Source: Vibrio orientalis CIP 102891 = ATCC 33934 (lineage in GTDB: Bacteria > Pseudomonadota > Gammaproteobacteria > Enterobacterales > Vibrionaceae). From it: a DNA stretch of 64,000 bases. This document shows, in pieces, positions 27,087 through 37,057 of the stretch. How positions within the stretch are numbered: position 1 is the stretch's first letter; every line of letters starts with the position of its first letter. The DNA is taken from positions 186,001-250,000 of the forward strand of contig NZ_ACZV01000003.1 in the NCBI RefSeq assembly GCF_000176235.1, read 5' to 3'. Under the pieces are notes generated by a model. It did not search any database, was not told the DNA's origin, and worked only from the letters and a program-made list of their open reading frames with translations. The position numbers and the translations under genes were made by a program.

Positions 27087-29113
27087 TACTGAGCTTCCAT
27101 CTGATCAAGGAAAGCTTGAATCTCTACCGGATGACGAATTTCCTCACCGAATTTTGGCAATACCGGAATATGCGCATCATCCATCAATTTAAGACCTTGG
27201 TCTGCCTTGTAGAGCTGCTCAGCACGAATGAAGTTGTATTTACGCTGGGTGATACCATCTGCCGTCATACCATCACGAATAATGGTTGGCTTGATAAATA
27301 CCATCAGATTCTTTTTCTCTACTTGAGTACTGGTCGATTTAAACAGATGACCTAAATAGGGAATATCACCCAAAATTGGCACTTTCGACTCACTCTCTAG
27401 TGCGCGCTCATCAATCAAACCACCCAAGACAATCATCTGACCATCTTCAACCATCACGGATGTATTGAGCTGACGCTTAGCAAAACGTACATCGACCGCG
27501 CCATTGGCACCCAGTACATTCGAGACTTCTTGCTCAATATTAAGCTGAACTGAGTTACCTTCGTTGATTTGCGGTACCACTTTCAGCTTGATACCGACCT
27601 CTTTACGATCAACGGTCTGGAATGGGTTCTCGTTGTTAGAACCCGACGTTGAACCCGTCAATACCGGCACTTCTTCACCGACAATGAAAGAGGCTTCACC
27701 GTTGTCCATGACGGTAATACTTGGCGAAGATAGAATGTTGGAGTTTGAATCGGTCGACACAGCGCTGATCAGTGCCGTCCAGTCGCCCATCGCTATGCTT
27801 AGCGCGGCACCATTCACGCTACCTAATGCTGACGCGAGCGTCGAGTAATCACCTTCTTCCGTGGTGGTCTCATTGCGCAAGAACTTTCCATCAGAGTCAT
27901 ACACAGCGGTCGTAGTGGTCGTATCTTTCGCTTCTTCTAAGCCAACCATGACTTGACCAACAGAAGCGCCTGTATTGCTGTACTGAATCATCGCACCTGT
28001 TTCGAGGTTGCCCCACTGCACGCCAAGGTTAACGCCATCGCCTTCTGCCATTTCAACAATCAAGGCTTCAATCAGCACTTGCGCGCGACGAATATCTAAT
28101 TGAGCAATCACATCTTGCAGCGCGTTCATAATATCTGGTGGCGCAGTCAGAACTAGTGCGTTGGTACCTGGGTGAGCCGCAATCACCACATCGCCACGTT
28201 GAGCTGAACTAGCCCCTTTAGAACCTGATGATTTCTCTGCTTGCAGATTATCCGAAACACCTTTGAGCACTTCGACTAACTCTTCTGCTTTAGCATATTT
28301 AAGGTAAACCACGCGGTTGTTACCTTTCGATGCCATTTCAACATCCAATTGCTGGATCAAACGACGCAGACGCTGACGCACTTGAGGGTCACCGGAGATC
28401 AAGATCGAGTTGGTTCGATCGTCTGCGACCAATTTAGGTTGCAGAAATGCCGGAGTATTTTTGGTATCAGTGGTTTTATTTAGCGCTTCGACAATACGCA
28501 CCATTTCCGCAGCCGAGGCATTATCTAGCTCGACCACTTCAATCTCTTTATCACCGGCTTGGTCAACACGTTTAATAATGTCAGCAAGACGATTCACCAC
28601 CGCAGCACGACCGGTAATCAAAATAATGTTGGCTGGATCGTAGTGCACCACGTTACCCGCCCCCGCATTATCGTTTAGCTGACGCAGTAGTGGAGAAAGC
28701 TCACGTACCGAAACGTTACGTACTGCAACAACGCGCGTCACCACTTCATCGCCTTTAATGGAACCATCTCCAACCACTGGGACTGCAGAAGTTTTCGCAT
28801 CTTTCGACTTAATGACTTTGAGAATGCCATTGTCCATCTCGACCACAGCAAAGCCATACACTTCTAACACGTTAAGGAAGAAGCTGTAGTACTGCTCTTC
28901 AGTCAACATATCGTAACTGCGCACGTCGATTTTGCCGCGAACAGAAGGGTCGACAATGATGGTCTTGTCTAAATTACGACCAACAATATTGATGAACTCT
29001 TGAATATCTGTGCCTTTAAAGCTGGCACTAAAATCATTCGCCGCCACCATGGTGGGGGACGTCAATAAGCTTCCTGCTAAAAGCCAAATGCTCTTTTTAA
29101 GCCAATGGTTCAC
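27086..29113 (-). CDS. epsD: Type II secretion outer-membrane secretin D
   Basis: Forms the outer-membrane channel through which folded proteins leave the cell. The 675-residue precursor has a signal peptide ([16 protein letters not shown] then NDFSASFKG) and the N0 domain ([29 protein letters not shown]). N1-N3 repeats follow ([69 protein letters not shown]). The C-terminal secretin barrel has [24 protein letters not shown] and [17 protein letters not shown]. Length matches V. cholerae EpsD (674). No pilotin gene is seen nearby. Confidence 0.97.
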   Translation of the reverse strand: MNHWLKKSIWLLAGSLLTSPTMVAANDFSASFKGTDIQEFINIVGRNLDKTIIVDPSVRGKIDVRSYDMLTEEQYYSFFLNVLEVYGFAVVEMDNGILKVIKSKDAKTSAVPVVGDGSIKGDEVVTRVVAVRNVSVRELSPLLRQLNDNAGAGNVVHYDPANIILITGRAAVVNRLADIIKRVDQAGDKEIEVVELDNASAAEMVRIVEALNKTTDTKNTPAFLQPKLVADDRTNSILISGDPQVRQRLRRLIQQLDVEMASKGNNRVVYLKYAKAEELVEVLKGVSDNLQAEKSSGSKGASSAQRGDVVIAAHPGTNALVLTAPPDIMNALQDVIAQLDIRRAQVLIEALIVEMAEGDGVNLGVQWGNLETGAMIQYSNTGASVGQVMVGLEEAKDTTTTTAVYDSDGKFLRNETTTEEGDYSTLASALGSVNGAALSIAMGDWTALISAVSTDSNSNILSSPSITVMDNGEASFIVGEEVPVLTGSTSGSNNENPFQTVDRKEVGIKLKVVPQINEGNSVQLNIEQEVSNVLGANGAVDVRFAKRQLNTSVMVEDGQMIVLGGLIDERALESESKVPILGDIPYLGHLFKSTSTQVEKKNLMVFIKPTIIRDGMTADGITQRKYNFIRAEQLYKADQGLKLMDDAHIPVLPKFGEEIRHPVEIQAFLDQMEAQ

Positions 29114-29152
29114 ATTTTACTCCTCGAACGACTGCCACTATGCGCGACACTC

Positions 29153-30049
29153 TTATAATTCAATGTATATCTCATGCGGCTGACCATTACGTTCTACTGT
29201 CAGCGTTAATTCGGTTAGTTGAGACAAATTCTTAAAGATTTCACTCATTACCGAGGAATCTTTCAAATCTAAGCCGTTAATTGACACCGCAATATCACCT
29301 TGCTTCAAGCCAACTGACTCGAACAACACTTTGTCCTTGCCTGGTGATAAGCGATACCCAACGACATCGCCATCTTGTTTTATTTGCGACATACGCACGT
29401 ACTGGAAAATCTTCGAACTGTCTTGACGAATCTCTTGGCGAATCTTCTCTAAAGCTTCGGCTGGCACTTGGCTGCGAGTCGAGGTTGTTTCTGCATGAGT
29501 CTTAGTTGCAGCTTCCGGCTTACTGTACTTCAAACCTTCTAACATCACCGTTTCATTGCGCCCAGCGTTTTCGATAATCACTCGGTCAGATTGAACTTGA
29601 ATCAGCTTAGCGCGAGTTCCTTCAATCACTTCATTGATGCCGTAAGTCGCTTGACGGCCACGGTTAGCAATCACAGCCAAGCTTTTCTCTGGATTAGAAC
29701 TGGTCACTGCACCAACTAACACAACATTAAGGCGACTCTTAGGTGCGTCTTGCAATTTCGGTTGCTCCACGACGGGGGCAGCTTGATTTAGCTCACCAAA
29801 CAGGTGGCTATTTTGTAGTTCGGAGATATCGATACCAACGGCTGAATCGCTGCCACTTTGAGCCACATTAACCGGGCGCCATTGAGAGACCGATGGAGAA
29901 CTCCATGGTTGCCAAATCATTTGACCGATAATCCATGCGCAGATCGCCAGTAAGGCGATCATAATGGTATAGCTAGCGCGCTGTTGAACGTGCGGTTCCT
30001 TTAACGATTCGCTGAGCTTATATAGTGCTTGGGCACTGTTTTGCTTCAC
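29153..30049 (-). CDS. epsC: Type II secretion protein C
   Basis: First gene of the operon; a bitopic inner-membrane protein connecting the platform to the secretin and contributing to substrate choice. The 298-residue protein has a cytoplasmic start, a membrane helix (about 29-45, IMIALLAICAWIIGQMI), the homology region (about 95-165, RLNVVLVGAVTSSNPEKSLAVI) and a C-terminal PDZ domain (about 215-298, VGYRLSPGKDKVLFESVGLKQGDIAVSINGLDL). Length is near V. cholerae EpsC (305). The promoter must lie in the 300-bp gap to hslR. Confidence 0.95.
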   Translation of the reverse strand: MKQNSAQALYKLSESLKEPHVQQRASYTIMIALLAICAWIIGQMIWQPWSSPSVSQWRPVNVAQSGSDSAVGIDISELQNSHLFGELNQAAPVVEQPKLQDAPKSRLNVVLVGAVTSSNPEKSLAVIANRGRQATYGINEVIEGTRAKLIQVQSDRVIIENAGRNETVMLEGLKYSKPEAATKTHAETTSTRSQVPAEALEKIRQEIRQDSSKIFQYVRMSQIKQDGDVVGYRLSPGKDKVLFESVGLKQGDIAVSINGLDLKDSSVMSEIFKNLSQLTELTLTVERNGQPHEIYIEL

Positions 30050-30265
30050 TCACTGTCCTTACTTTACTGACTATTGCACCGCTATTTAAGTGCGCCGAAT
30101 TTATAACACCGCATCATCAGAACCACACTGTTAAAAGTGATAAATTACTGATGATTACGATAATTTATAATTTTTTAGTAAACGTTGATTGTATCAGACT
30201 ATGACACAAGCTAAACGTCAAACCCTATGGATGAAATTTCACAATGCCCTTTTTTTTTGATCTCG
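30050..30265. other. Intergenic region between epsC and hslR, with an inverted repeat
   Basis: AT-rich gap with no gene. ATCATCAG (30113-30120) and CTGATGAT (30148-30155) form an inverted repeat enclosing a second one (CACT/AGTG around GTTAAA), on the epsC leader side. It could be a leader hairpin or an operator. I found no convincing sigma-70 promoter for epsC by eye. Confidence 0.4.
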
Positions 30266-30294
30266 CTTGAAAAATGAGGCATCCATCACCATTG
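30266..30294 (+). promoter_or_regulatory. Candidate sigma-32 heat-shock promoter of hslRO
   Basis: CTTGAAA (30266-30272) is a perfect sigma-32 -35 core. After 14 bp, CACCATTG (30287-30294) matches six of eight positions of the CCCCATTT-type -10. It lies 56 bp before hslR. The E. coli hslRO genes are heat-shock genes, which supports the call. Confidence 0.6.
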
Positions 30295-30349
30295 TTACAG
30301 CATCTATTTGGAATCAAAGATTCATCACCTTTAGAGGGCACAAAGCACA

Positions 30350-30736
30350 ATGGGTTCCCAAACCGAAGCAGTAAGACTCGATAAGTGGCTATGGGCAGCA
30401 CGTTTTTACAAAACTCGCTCCGTCGCTCGAAATATGGTCGACGGTGGTAAAGTCCATTATAATGGTCAGCGCAGTAAACCTAGCAAAGCGGTCGAACTCG
30501 GTGCAGTGATCACTCTAAGACAAGGTCACGAGGAAAAGACCGTGGTGATTGAAAAAATCTCTGACCAACGACGCGGAGCTCCGGAAGCACAACTGCTCTA
30601 CTCAGAAACCGCTGAGAGTGTAAATAAACGGGAAGAGAACGCAACGCAGCGTAAACTTCACGCACATAACCCGAGCCCTGATCGCCGCCCTGACAAAAAG
30701 CAGCGCCGCGATATCATTAAATTTAAACACCAATAA
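30350..30736 (+). CDS. hslR: Ribosome-associated heat shock protein Hsp15
   Basis: RNA-binding protein that rescues stalled 50S subunits carrying nascent-chain tRNA after heat shock. The 128-residue protein has an S4 domain ([33 protein letters not shown], about 9-41) and a basic C-terminal tail ([17 protein letters not shown]). Length is close to E. coli Hsp15 (133). It is followed 29 bp later by hslO, the known heat-shock pair, and preceded by a sigma-32-like promoter. Confidence 0.95.
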   Translation: MGSQTEAVRLDKWLWAARFYKTRSVARNMVDGGKVHYNGQRSKPSKAVELGAVITLRQGHEEKTVVIEKISDQRRGAPEAQLLYSETAESVNKREENATQRKLHAHNPSPDRRPDKKQRRDIIKFKHQ

Positions 30737-30765
30737 GCTCGACCAGATTTACGAGGAACCGCCAC

Positions 30766-31641
30766 ATGGCAAGCAATGTTTTGAATCGCTACTTATTTGA
30801 AGATCTTTCGGTACGTGGTGAGTTGGTACAGTTGGATGACGCTTACCAGCAAATTATTTCAAGCAAGGAATACCCAGCAGCATTACAAAAGCTGCTAGGA
30901 GAGCTATTGGTATCAACAACTCTACTTACTGCAACGTTGAAGTTCGAAGGCTCTATCACTATGCAACTGCAAGGTGATGGTCCGGTATCTCTCGCGGTAA
31001 TTAATGGCGATCACGATCAGAAGATCCGTGGTGTGGCTCGTTTTGATGGTGAAATCGCTGATGATGCAACAATCCACGACATGATGGGCAAAGGCTACTT
31101 AGTTATCACTATCGATCCTAAGAAAGGCGAACGTTACCAGGGCATCGTTGCGCTAGAAGGCGATAACCTAGCTGACGCTCTAGAGGGCTACTTCGCGAAC
31201 TCTGAGCAACTTAAAACTCGCTTATGGCTGCGTACTGGAGAGCACGAAGGCAAGGCCCACGCTGCGGGTATGCTGATTCAAGTCGTTCCTGATGGCACTG
31301 GTTCACCGGATGACTTTGAGCATCTAGAACAGCTAACCAATACGGTTAAAAATGAAGAACTGTTTAGCTTAGAAGCAAGCAAACTTCTGTACCGCCTCTA
31401 CAACCAAGAGAAAGTTCGCCTATTTGATCCTCAGCCTGTTGAGTTCTTCTGCGGCTGTTCGCGTGAACGTAGTGGCGCGGCAATCGTGACTATCGATCGC
31501 GCGGAAGTAAATGACATTTTGGCCGAGATTGGCTCAATTTCTTTACATTGTGATTACTGCGGCACGAATTATTCGTTCAACTCAGCAGATGTCGAAGAAC
31601 TGTTTTTACATGCAACTTCAGGCGAAAATAAGCTGCATTAA
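30766..31641 (+). CDS. hslO: Redox-regulated chaperone Hsp33
   Basis: Holdase chaperone activated by oxidation, protecting proteins against combined heat and hypochlorous-type stress. The 291-residue protein has the substrate-binding core (about 1-180) and the C-terminal redox switch with zinc ligands CGC (in [14 protein letters not shown]) and CDYC (in [12 protein letters not shown]). This is the complete four-cysteine CXC plus CXXC set. Length matches E. coli Hsp33 (292). Cotranscribed with hslR; a strong terminator follows. Confidence 0.97.
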   Translation: MASNVLNRYLFEDLSVRGELVQLDDAYQQIISSKEYPAALQKLLGELLVSTTLLTATLKFEGSITMQLQGDGPVSLAVINGDHDQKIRGVARFDGEIADDATIHDMMGKGYLVITIDPKKGERYQGIVALEGDNLADALEGYFANSEQLKTRLWLRTGEHEGKAHAAGMLIQVVPDGTGSPDDFEHLEQLTNTVKNEELFSLEASKLLYRLYNQEKVRLFDPQPVEFFCGCSRERSGAAIVTIDRAEVNDILAEIGSISLHCDYCGTNYSFNSADVEELFLHATSGENKLH

Positions 31642-31676
31642 TTTTTATGGCATAGCAAGCCTGTAATTTACCTTTC

Positions 31677-31704
31677 AAAAGGCCAGCGAACGCTGGCCTT
31701 TTTG
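31677..31704 (+). terminator. Terminator after hslO
   Basis: AAAAGGCCAGCG and CGCTGGCCTTTTT pair around AA, 36 bp after the hslO stop. Confidence 0.9.
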
Positions 31705-31786
31705 TGATCAAAGCCCCGTATTACCTAGCCCCTCTCGTAATAAAACAACCTGTTAATTTTAGACAAATAATAATCCTTTTGCCCTA

Positions 31787-31802
31787 GCGCAAAGCTTTGC
31801 GC
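31787..31802. promoter_or_regulatory. Perfect 16-bp palindrome upstream of pckA
   Basis: GCGCAAAGCTTTGCGC is an uninterrupted palindrome 176 bp before pckA, in a 337-bp gap that otherwise holds only the hslO terminator and AT-rich sequence. It resembles LacI-family operators (GCAAA..TTTGC) but has GC rather than CG in the centre. The rest of the gap (31803-31978) shows a TGTGATG CRP-like half-site near 31830 and the strong AAGGAG ribosome site of pckA. Confidence 0.5.
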
Positions 31803-31978
31803 ACACGATAAACTAACCTTACCAATATGTGATGAGTCGCTTAAAACCCCATGAAGATTACGGGTATTTTTTGAGCTATATCCCTGTTTTCTAAGAGACC
31901 CATTGCTAGCATGGTGAGCAGATAAAAATTAAAAAATTATTACAAAATCCCTACAAAATATTCCGATAAGGAGCACCT

Positions 31979-33610
31979 ATGACCGTTATGGAACATACTA
32001 AGGCTGCAACAATTGATCTTACCAAACACGGGCTTCATAACGTAAAAGAGGTTATTCGTAACCCTAGCTACGAAATGTTGTTCGAAGAAGAGACTCGCGC
32101 TGATCTGGAAGGCTACGAAAAAGGCGTCGTAACTGAGCTAGGTGCTGTCGCAGTTGATACCGGTATTTTTACTGGTCGCTCACCAAAAGATAAATACATC
32201 GTTAAAGACGCAACCACTGAAGAACATATGTGGTGGACGTCAGATGCAGTGAAAAACGATAATAAACCTATCGACCAAGCTGTATGGAATGATTTGAAAG
32301 CGCAAGTAACAGAGCAACTTTCAGGTAAGCGCGTATTTGTCATCGACGGTTACTGTGGGGCAAACCCAGATACTCGTCTTAGCATCCGTGTGATCACCGA
32401 AGTGGCGTGGCAAGCGCACTTTGTGAAAAACATGTTCATTCGCCCAAGCGAAGAAGAGCTGACAACGTTCGAACCTGACTTCGTGGTGATGAACGGTGCG
32501 AAGTGTACCAACCAGAAATGGGAACAACACGGTCTAAACTCTGAAAACTTCACGGTATTTAACCTAACTGAACGCATGCAATTAATTGGCGGTACTTGGT
32601 ACGGCGGTGAGATGAAGAAAGGTATGTTCGCGATGATGAACTACTTCCTTCCTCTTAAAGACATTGCATCAATGCACTGTAGCGCGAACAAGTGCAAAGA
32701 AAATGGTGATGTGGCGATCTTCTTTGGTCTATCTGGCACAGGTAAAACTACGCTATCGACCGATCCTAAGCGTGAACTTATCGGCGATGATGAGCACGGT
32801 TGGGATGACGACGGCGTGTTCAACTTTGAAGGCGGCTGTTACGCAAAAACCATCAAGCTTTCAAAAGAAGCTGAGCCAGACATCTACAACGCAATTCGTC
32901 GTGATGCACTACTAGAAAACGTGACCGTTCGTAACGACGGCTCTATCGATTTCGATGACGGTTCAAAAACCGAAAACACGCGTGTTTCTTACCCGATCGA
33001 ACACATCGAGAACATCGTTAAGCCAGTATCGAGAGCGGGTCACGCTAACAAGGTGATCTTCCTCTCTGCTGACGCATTTGGCGTGTTACCTCCAGTATCG
33101 AAATTAACGCCTGAACAAACTAAGTACCACTTCCTATCTGGCTTTACCGCAAAACTTGCCGGTACTGAGCGTGGTATTACCGAACCAACGCCGACCTTCT
33201 CGGCATGTTTTGGCGCTGCGTTCCTAACACTGCACCCAACTAAGTACGCAGAAGTACTGGTAAAACGTATGGAAGCAGCTGGCGCAGAAGCATATTTGGT
33301 TAACACTGGTTGGAATGGCAGCGGTAAACGTATCTCAATTCAAGATACTCGCGGCATCATCGATGCGATCCTAGATGGCTCAATCGAAGAAGCAGAAACT
33401 AAGCACATTCCTATCTTCAACCTTGAAGTACCAACAGCGCTGCATGATGTTGACCCTAGCATCTTAGATCCACGCGAAACCTACACTGACCCACTACAAT
33501 GGGAAAGCAAAGCGAAAGATCTCGCAAGCCGCTTTATCAACAACTTTGATAAGTACACCGACAATGATGAAGGTAAATCACTGGTAGCTGCAGGTCCTCA
33601 GCTAGATTAG
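31979..33610 (+). CDS. pckA: Phosphoenolpyruvate carboxykinase (ATP)
   Basis: Converts oxaloacetate and ATP to phosphoenolpyruvate, CO2 and ADP, the entry step of gluconeogenesis. The 543-residue protein has the family features [10 protein letters not shown] near residue 63, the kinase-1a P-loop [11 protein letters not shown] near 250, the metal site [24 protein letters not shown] and [11 protein letters not shown]. Length matches E. coli PckA (540). A perfect AAGGAG sits 8 nt before the ATG. The long upstream region with an operator-like palindrome suggests regulated transcription. A terminator follows. Confidence 0.97.
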   Translation: MTVMEHTKAATIDLTKHGLHNVKEVIRNPSYEMLFEEETRADLEGYEKGVVTELGAVAVDTGIFTGRSPKDKYIVKDATTEEHMWWTSDAVKNDNKPIDQAVWNDLKAQVTEQLSGKRVFVIDGYCGANPDTRLSIRVITEVAWQAHFVKNMFIRPSEEELTTFEPDFVVMNGAKCTNQKWEQHGLNSENFTVFNLTERMQLIGGTWYGGEMKKGMFAMMNYFLPLKDIASMHCSANKCKENGDVAIFFGLSGTGKTTLSTDPKRELIGDDEHGWDDDGVFNFEGGCYAKTIKLSKEAEPDIYNAIRRDALLENVTVRNDGSIDFDDGSKTENTRVSYPIEHIENIVKPVSRAGHANKVIFLSADAFGVLPPVSKLTPEQTKYHFLSGFTAKLAGTERGITEPTPTFSACFGAAFLTLHPTKYAEVLVKRMEAAGAEAYLVNTGWNGSGKRISIQDTRGIIDAILDGSIEEAETKHIPIFNLEVPTALHDVDPSILDPRETYTDPLQWESKAKDLASRFINNFDKYTDNDEGKSLVAAGPQLD

Positions 33611-33635
33611 TGATATCGACAGTAATTGTTTATCT

Positions 33636-33661
33636 AAGCCCCTCTTTTGAGGGGCTTTTTG
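33636..33661 (+). terminator. Terminator after pckA
   Basis: AAGCCCCTC and GAGGGGCTT pair around a TTTT loop, followed by a T run, 26 bp after the stop. Confidence 0.9.
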
Positions 33662-33724
33662 TTGCTTGTAGTGAAAAAGTGTTCCAAGCTAGTAACACTG
33701 TTCACTATAGGAATGTGAGTTACT

Positions 33725-35683
33725 GTGAAGAAAGCACTCTTGCTGCTAACACTGATTGTTGTCGGCATCATCGCTCTGTCTACTCTTGGCCTCTATACGG
33801 TTATGCAGACGCGTTATGCAGCGCAAACTGTCAATGCGCTTCTGAATCAGCTCACCTCCTACCAAATAACAGCGACCAAAGCGAGCTATACTCCCCCACT
33901 CCAATTAACCCTTGAAGATGTGGTTATTGGCCAGGATGAAACGAGTACATCCCTACCAAAACTGACTTTATGGCTTAGCCAGCAACCTTGGCAAAACGGC
34001 AAGCTCGCCTTTGATTCAATATTGATTGAGGGGGCAACACTCAACCTCAAACATACCCAACCCGCCCTACTTTCACAGTTGACTCTCCACCAGCTAGCGC
34101 TCAAAGAGACCGACATTAGTAGTTCACAGTGGTCGGCACGCGGCGTCAATCTACAAATCGAGCAACCAAAGTGGCAAACCGAACAGCAGCAGTTCCCCTT
34201 CGGAGATATTCAACTCTCGGCGCAACAGCTCTACATGCATGGGGAAGCTTTAGATAACCTCTTAGTTGATATGCGCTACCAGAATCAAGATAGCACCATC
34301 TTTGGCAGCTCCTTCAATTGGCACGGCGCGAGCATCTCAGGTCAAGCAGAGCAGTATCCGCAAGGTTGGTCACTGATTAACGTCACGATTGATAAGCTAT
34401 CACTCTCCGAGTCGCAGCAAATCAGCCCTTTACTCACCACATTGGCTAACTTCAATTTGCCTATCTACTACATCAATAGTCTCGATATTCTCAATAGCTC
34501 GTTCTCTTACGGTTTGTGGCAGTTCAAACATCTCGATGCCTCGATTGAAGATCTCTCGCTCGATAAGCCACTATGGCAACAAGAGCAAGGTTATGCCTCA
34601 TTTAATGCAGACAGTATTCGTCACCCAAGCTTAGCGGTGTTTTCTCCACGGGCAAAAGTGACCTTTACCCCAAATCAAATTAGCATCGATGAGTTCGACA
34701 GCGACTTCAAGCAAGGACGAGTGCAGCTACAAGGTAAGTTGACCCCGCAGCAGGTAGCACTCGACCAGCTATCGATTACTGGCGTGAAATGGCTAGAAGA
34801 TACTGAGCAGCTAGCGCCTACTATTCGAGAGATACTCTCTCCACTGGAACGCCTTTCTATTGCCTCACTAGAGGTCAACAACACTCAATTGATTCAAGTT
34901 GAGCAGCAACCTTACTGGCAAGTCTCTGGGCTGACCATTGAAGGCAGTGACCTCACGCTAATCGAACAGAATAAACTCGGCTTAATTGAAGGACGGTTAG
35001 AGCTTAGCGCCAATTCTGCCAGTATTGATAAGCTGCTGACCACTCAAGCACATGTCAGTGCTTTTGCTAACCAACATAAGTTTACCTTGGAGCGTGCCTT
35101 GATTCCGCTTGAGCAAGGCTATATTGAAGCCAATGGGACGTGGGATAGAAGCAGTGTCAGTGCGCCTTGGCAATTTTCGATTCACGCCGATGGTATTCCC
35201 CTCGACCAATACCACCTACGACAGTATTTACCCTTTGCGCTTTCTGGCGCTGCTGAAATTGAAGTTGAGTTAAATGGTTTGTCTGGCGACTATTCTATGT
35301 TGTCACACAGCTTATCAGGACAGGTTACCGCCTACCTACGCCAAGCAAGTGTTGAAGCCAAAAGTATTGATGGTGAGCAGAGCTACACGCAACAGCTCGA
35401 TCTTGATGAGATTCAAGTCCAAGCCGATCGAGGGCGAATTGCCATTCATTCAACCAAAGGGATGACCCAACTCGCGGGGGAAATGGATCTGACCAAACCT
35501 CAATTTGCTACCTTGCTGCTCAAGTCTGAGCAACCTTGCTTGCAGCTTTGGTCCGATCTAATTAATGGGGCAAATGTGATTAAAGCAACCTGTGACACTC
35601 CAAAGCGTACTGAGCCTAAAGCGCCACAGGTAGAAGATGATCAGGATTCGGAGTCAGAGTCAGGACCCAATACCACTTTATAA
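33725..35683 (+). CDS. AsmA-family envelope protein
   Basis: 652-residue protein with an N-terminal membrane anchor (KKALLLLTLIVVGIIALSTLGLYTV) and a long beta-rich periplasmic part. It shows the AsmA pattern: an early ITATKASYTPPLQLTLEDVVI block and a late domain (GQVTAYLRQASVEAKSID, then DEIQVQADRGRIAIHS). Relatives are thought to take part in lipid transfer to, or assembly of, the outer membrane; the exact role here is unknown. Start is GTG at 33725 with a weak ribosome site. The C-terminus is acidic and serine rich. The last 43 bp overlap the end of the convergent yiiD-like gene. No terminator separates the two. Confidence 0.82.
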   Translation: MKKALLLLTLIVVGIIALSTLGLYTVMQTRYAAQTVNALLNQLTSYQITATKASYTPPLQLTLEDVVIGQDETSTSLPKLTLWLSQQPWQNGKLAFDSILIEGATLNLKHTQPALLSQLTLHQLALKETDISSSQWSARGVNLQIEQPKWQTEQQQFPFGDIQLSAQQLYMHGEALDNLLVDMRYQNQDSTIFGSSFNWHGASISGQAEQYPQGWSLINVTIDKLSLSESQQISPLLTTLANFNLPIYYINSLDILNSSFSYGLWQFKHLDASIEDLSLDKPLWQQEQGYASFNADSIRHPSLAVFSPRAKVTFTPNQISIDEFDSDFKQGRVQLQGKLTPQQVALDQLSITGVKWLEDTEQLAPTIREILSPLERLSIASLEVNNTQLIQVEQQPYWQVSGLTIEGSDLTLIEQNKLGLIEGRLELSANSASIDKLLTTQAHVSAFANQHKFTLERALIPLEQGYIEANGTWDRSSVSAPWQFSIHADGIPLDQYHLRQYLPFALSGAAEIEVELNGLSGDYSMLSHSLSGQVTAYLRQASVEAKSIDGEQSYTQQLDLDEIQVQADRGRIAIHSTKGMTQLAGEMDLTKPQFATLLLKSEQPCLQLWSDLINGANVIKATCDTPKRTEPKAPQVEDDQDSESESGPNTTL

Positions 35684-36576
35684 TCTGGGATCAGCATGTA
35701 GGTACCAATAAACTCGACAGCAGCTTGGTCACCACTGTAGATGGTCACATGGATAACAATCCGTGCTTTACGCCCTGATGCTAAGCGATCTAAGTCACCA
35801 CTGATACCATCTAAAGAGGTCGATGCAACGGGGTTTTGAGTAACCGGTTGGCGATAACGAATCTGACTGTCCGCCAACACGATATCACCACTTAGGTTGC
35901 GCTCTTTCATCAACAGCCAAGTCATCCCCCAGCCCGTCAAGGTAGCAAGGGTAAAAGCGGAGCCGGCAAACATGGTATTGTGAGGGTTCAAGTTCGGGTT
36001 AAGCTGAGCACTACACTCAAATTGATAACCTGTGTATTGGTTAATCTTAATCCCCATCTTGTCACTGATAGGAATTTGATGATCCCAACGCTCTTGTAGC
36101 TCAGTACACCACTCAGGTTTGCGCAGTACATTGGCCATTGGATCAAGATGCTTGACCATCTGCTGGTGTCTGACAGGACCACGCTCATCGGTGAGTTCAC
36201 CACGGCGCTCAAAACCATTCTTTTCATAAAAAGAAATCGCATCCTCACGGGCGTTACACACCAAGCGCTTGGCACCTTCTTGGCGGGCTAACGACTCCAG
36301 AGCAACAAGCACTAATGATCCCATACCCTTACTGCGTCGGTTGCCTTTTACCGCCATAAAACGGATTTGACCTTCGCTGTCAGGGGTAATGTATAAGCGA
36401 CCGATTGCCATTGGTCGACCGCGTCCGTCAACAATCATCCGATGCAAACCCATCGGATCGTATTCATCACGTTCCGAGCCAATCGGCATGCGCCAAGGCT
36501 CTCTCAGCATTTGCCAACGAAAGTGATAGTACTTGTTGAGTTGTTTTTCTGTCTTCGGCGTAATCAGCTTAAACAT
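35641..36576 (-). CDS. yiiD: Bifunctional GNAT acetyltransferase/hotdog protein (YiiD/MadA-like)
   Basis: 311-residue fusion. The N-terminal half (about 1-145) is a GNAT domain with the acetyl-CoA loop FMAVKGNRRSKGMGSLVLVALESLA and FYEKNGFERRG. The C-terminal half (about 160-300) is a thioesterase-like hotdog domain (NPHNTMFAGSAFTLATLTGWGMTWLL). E. coli YiiD has the same layout; as I recall, its hotdog domain was reported as a malonyl-ACP decarboxylase (MadA) that feeds fatty acid synthesis. The GNAT substrate is unknown. Ends inside the AsmA-like gene on the other strand (43-bp overlap). Confidence 0.87.
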   Translation of the reverse strand: MFKLITPKTEKQLNKYYHFRWQMLREPWRMPIGSERDEYDPMGLHRMIVDGRGRPMAIGRLYITPDSEGQIRFMAVKGNRRSKGMGSLVLVALESLARQEGAKRLVCNAREDAISFYEKNGFERRGELTDERGPVRHQQMVKHLDPMANVLRKPEWCTELQERWDHQIPISDKMGIKINQYTGYQFECSAQLNPNLNPHNTMFAGSAFTLATLTGWGMTWLLMKERNLSGDIVLADSQIRYRQPVTQNPVASTSLDGISGDLDRLASGRKARIVIHVTIYSGDQAAVEFIGTYMLIPDYKVVLGPDSDSES

Positions 36577-36622
36577 GTAAATCCTTTTCTAGAGGTGTAA
36601 AACCTCTCTACTAGCCTTGTAA

Positions 36623-37057
36623 TTATACTTGCAACCAGAAGGTCACGGGGCCATCGTTGACCAAAGAGACTTTCATATCCGCAGCAAAGCGGCCACGTTG
36701 AGTCGGTAACACTTCGGCACAACGGTCAGCAAAGTACTCATATAAACGTTCAGCATCCGTCGGATGTGCACCACGAGAAAACCCTGCGCGCGTCCCTTTC
36801 TTGGTATCCGCTGGCAGCGTGAATTGAGAGACAACCAACACTTTCCCTTCAACCTGCTTAACGTTGAGGTTCATCTTGCCTTCTTCATCACCGAACACAC
36901 GATAAGTAGTAACACGTTCCATCAGACGTTTTGCTTTCGCTTCATCATCGTCCTTCTCAACGCCCAACAGTACCAGTAGACCTTGGTCGATCTCGCCAAC
37001 CACTTCACCATCTACACGAACGGCTGCTTCACTTACTCTCTGAATCAGTGCGATCAC
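36623..37057 (-). CDS. dtd: D-aminoacyl-tRNA deacylase
   Basis: Removes D-amino acids (and glycine) wrongly attached to tRNAs. The 144-residue protein has [20 protein letters not shown], the [21 protein letters not shown] catalytic motif near 77-97 and the C-terminal GPVTFWLQV with the Gly-cis-Pro signature. Length matches E. coli Dtd (145). Its start lies 29 bp inside the end of yihY, so the two are translated together. yihY-dtd-yiiD is the conserved enterobacterial cluster. Confidence 0.96.
   Translation of the reverse strand: MIALIQRVSEAAVRVDGEVVGEIDQGLLVLLGVEKDDDEAKAKRLMERVTTYRVFGDEEGKMNLNVKQVEGKVLVVSQFTLPADTKKGTRAGFSRGAHPTDAERLYEYFADRCAEVLPTQRGRFAADMKVSLVNDGPVTFWLQV

Noticed and set aside
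33610-33915. Open frame overlapping the pckA end and the start of the AsmA-like gene
   Set aside because: It runs through the pckA terminator and out of frame across the AsmA-like signal anchor; a shadow frame.
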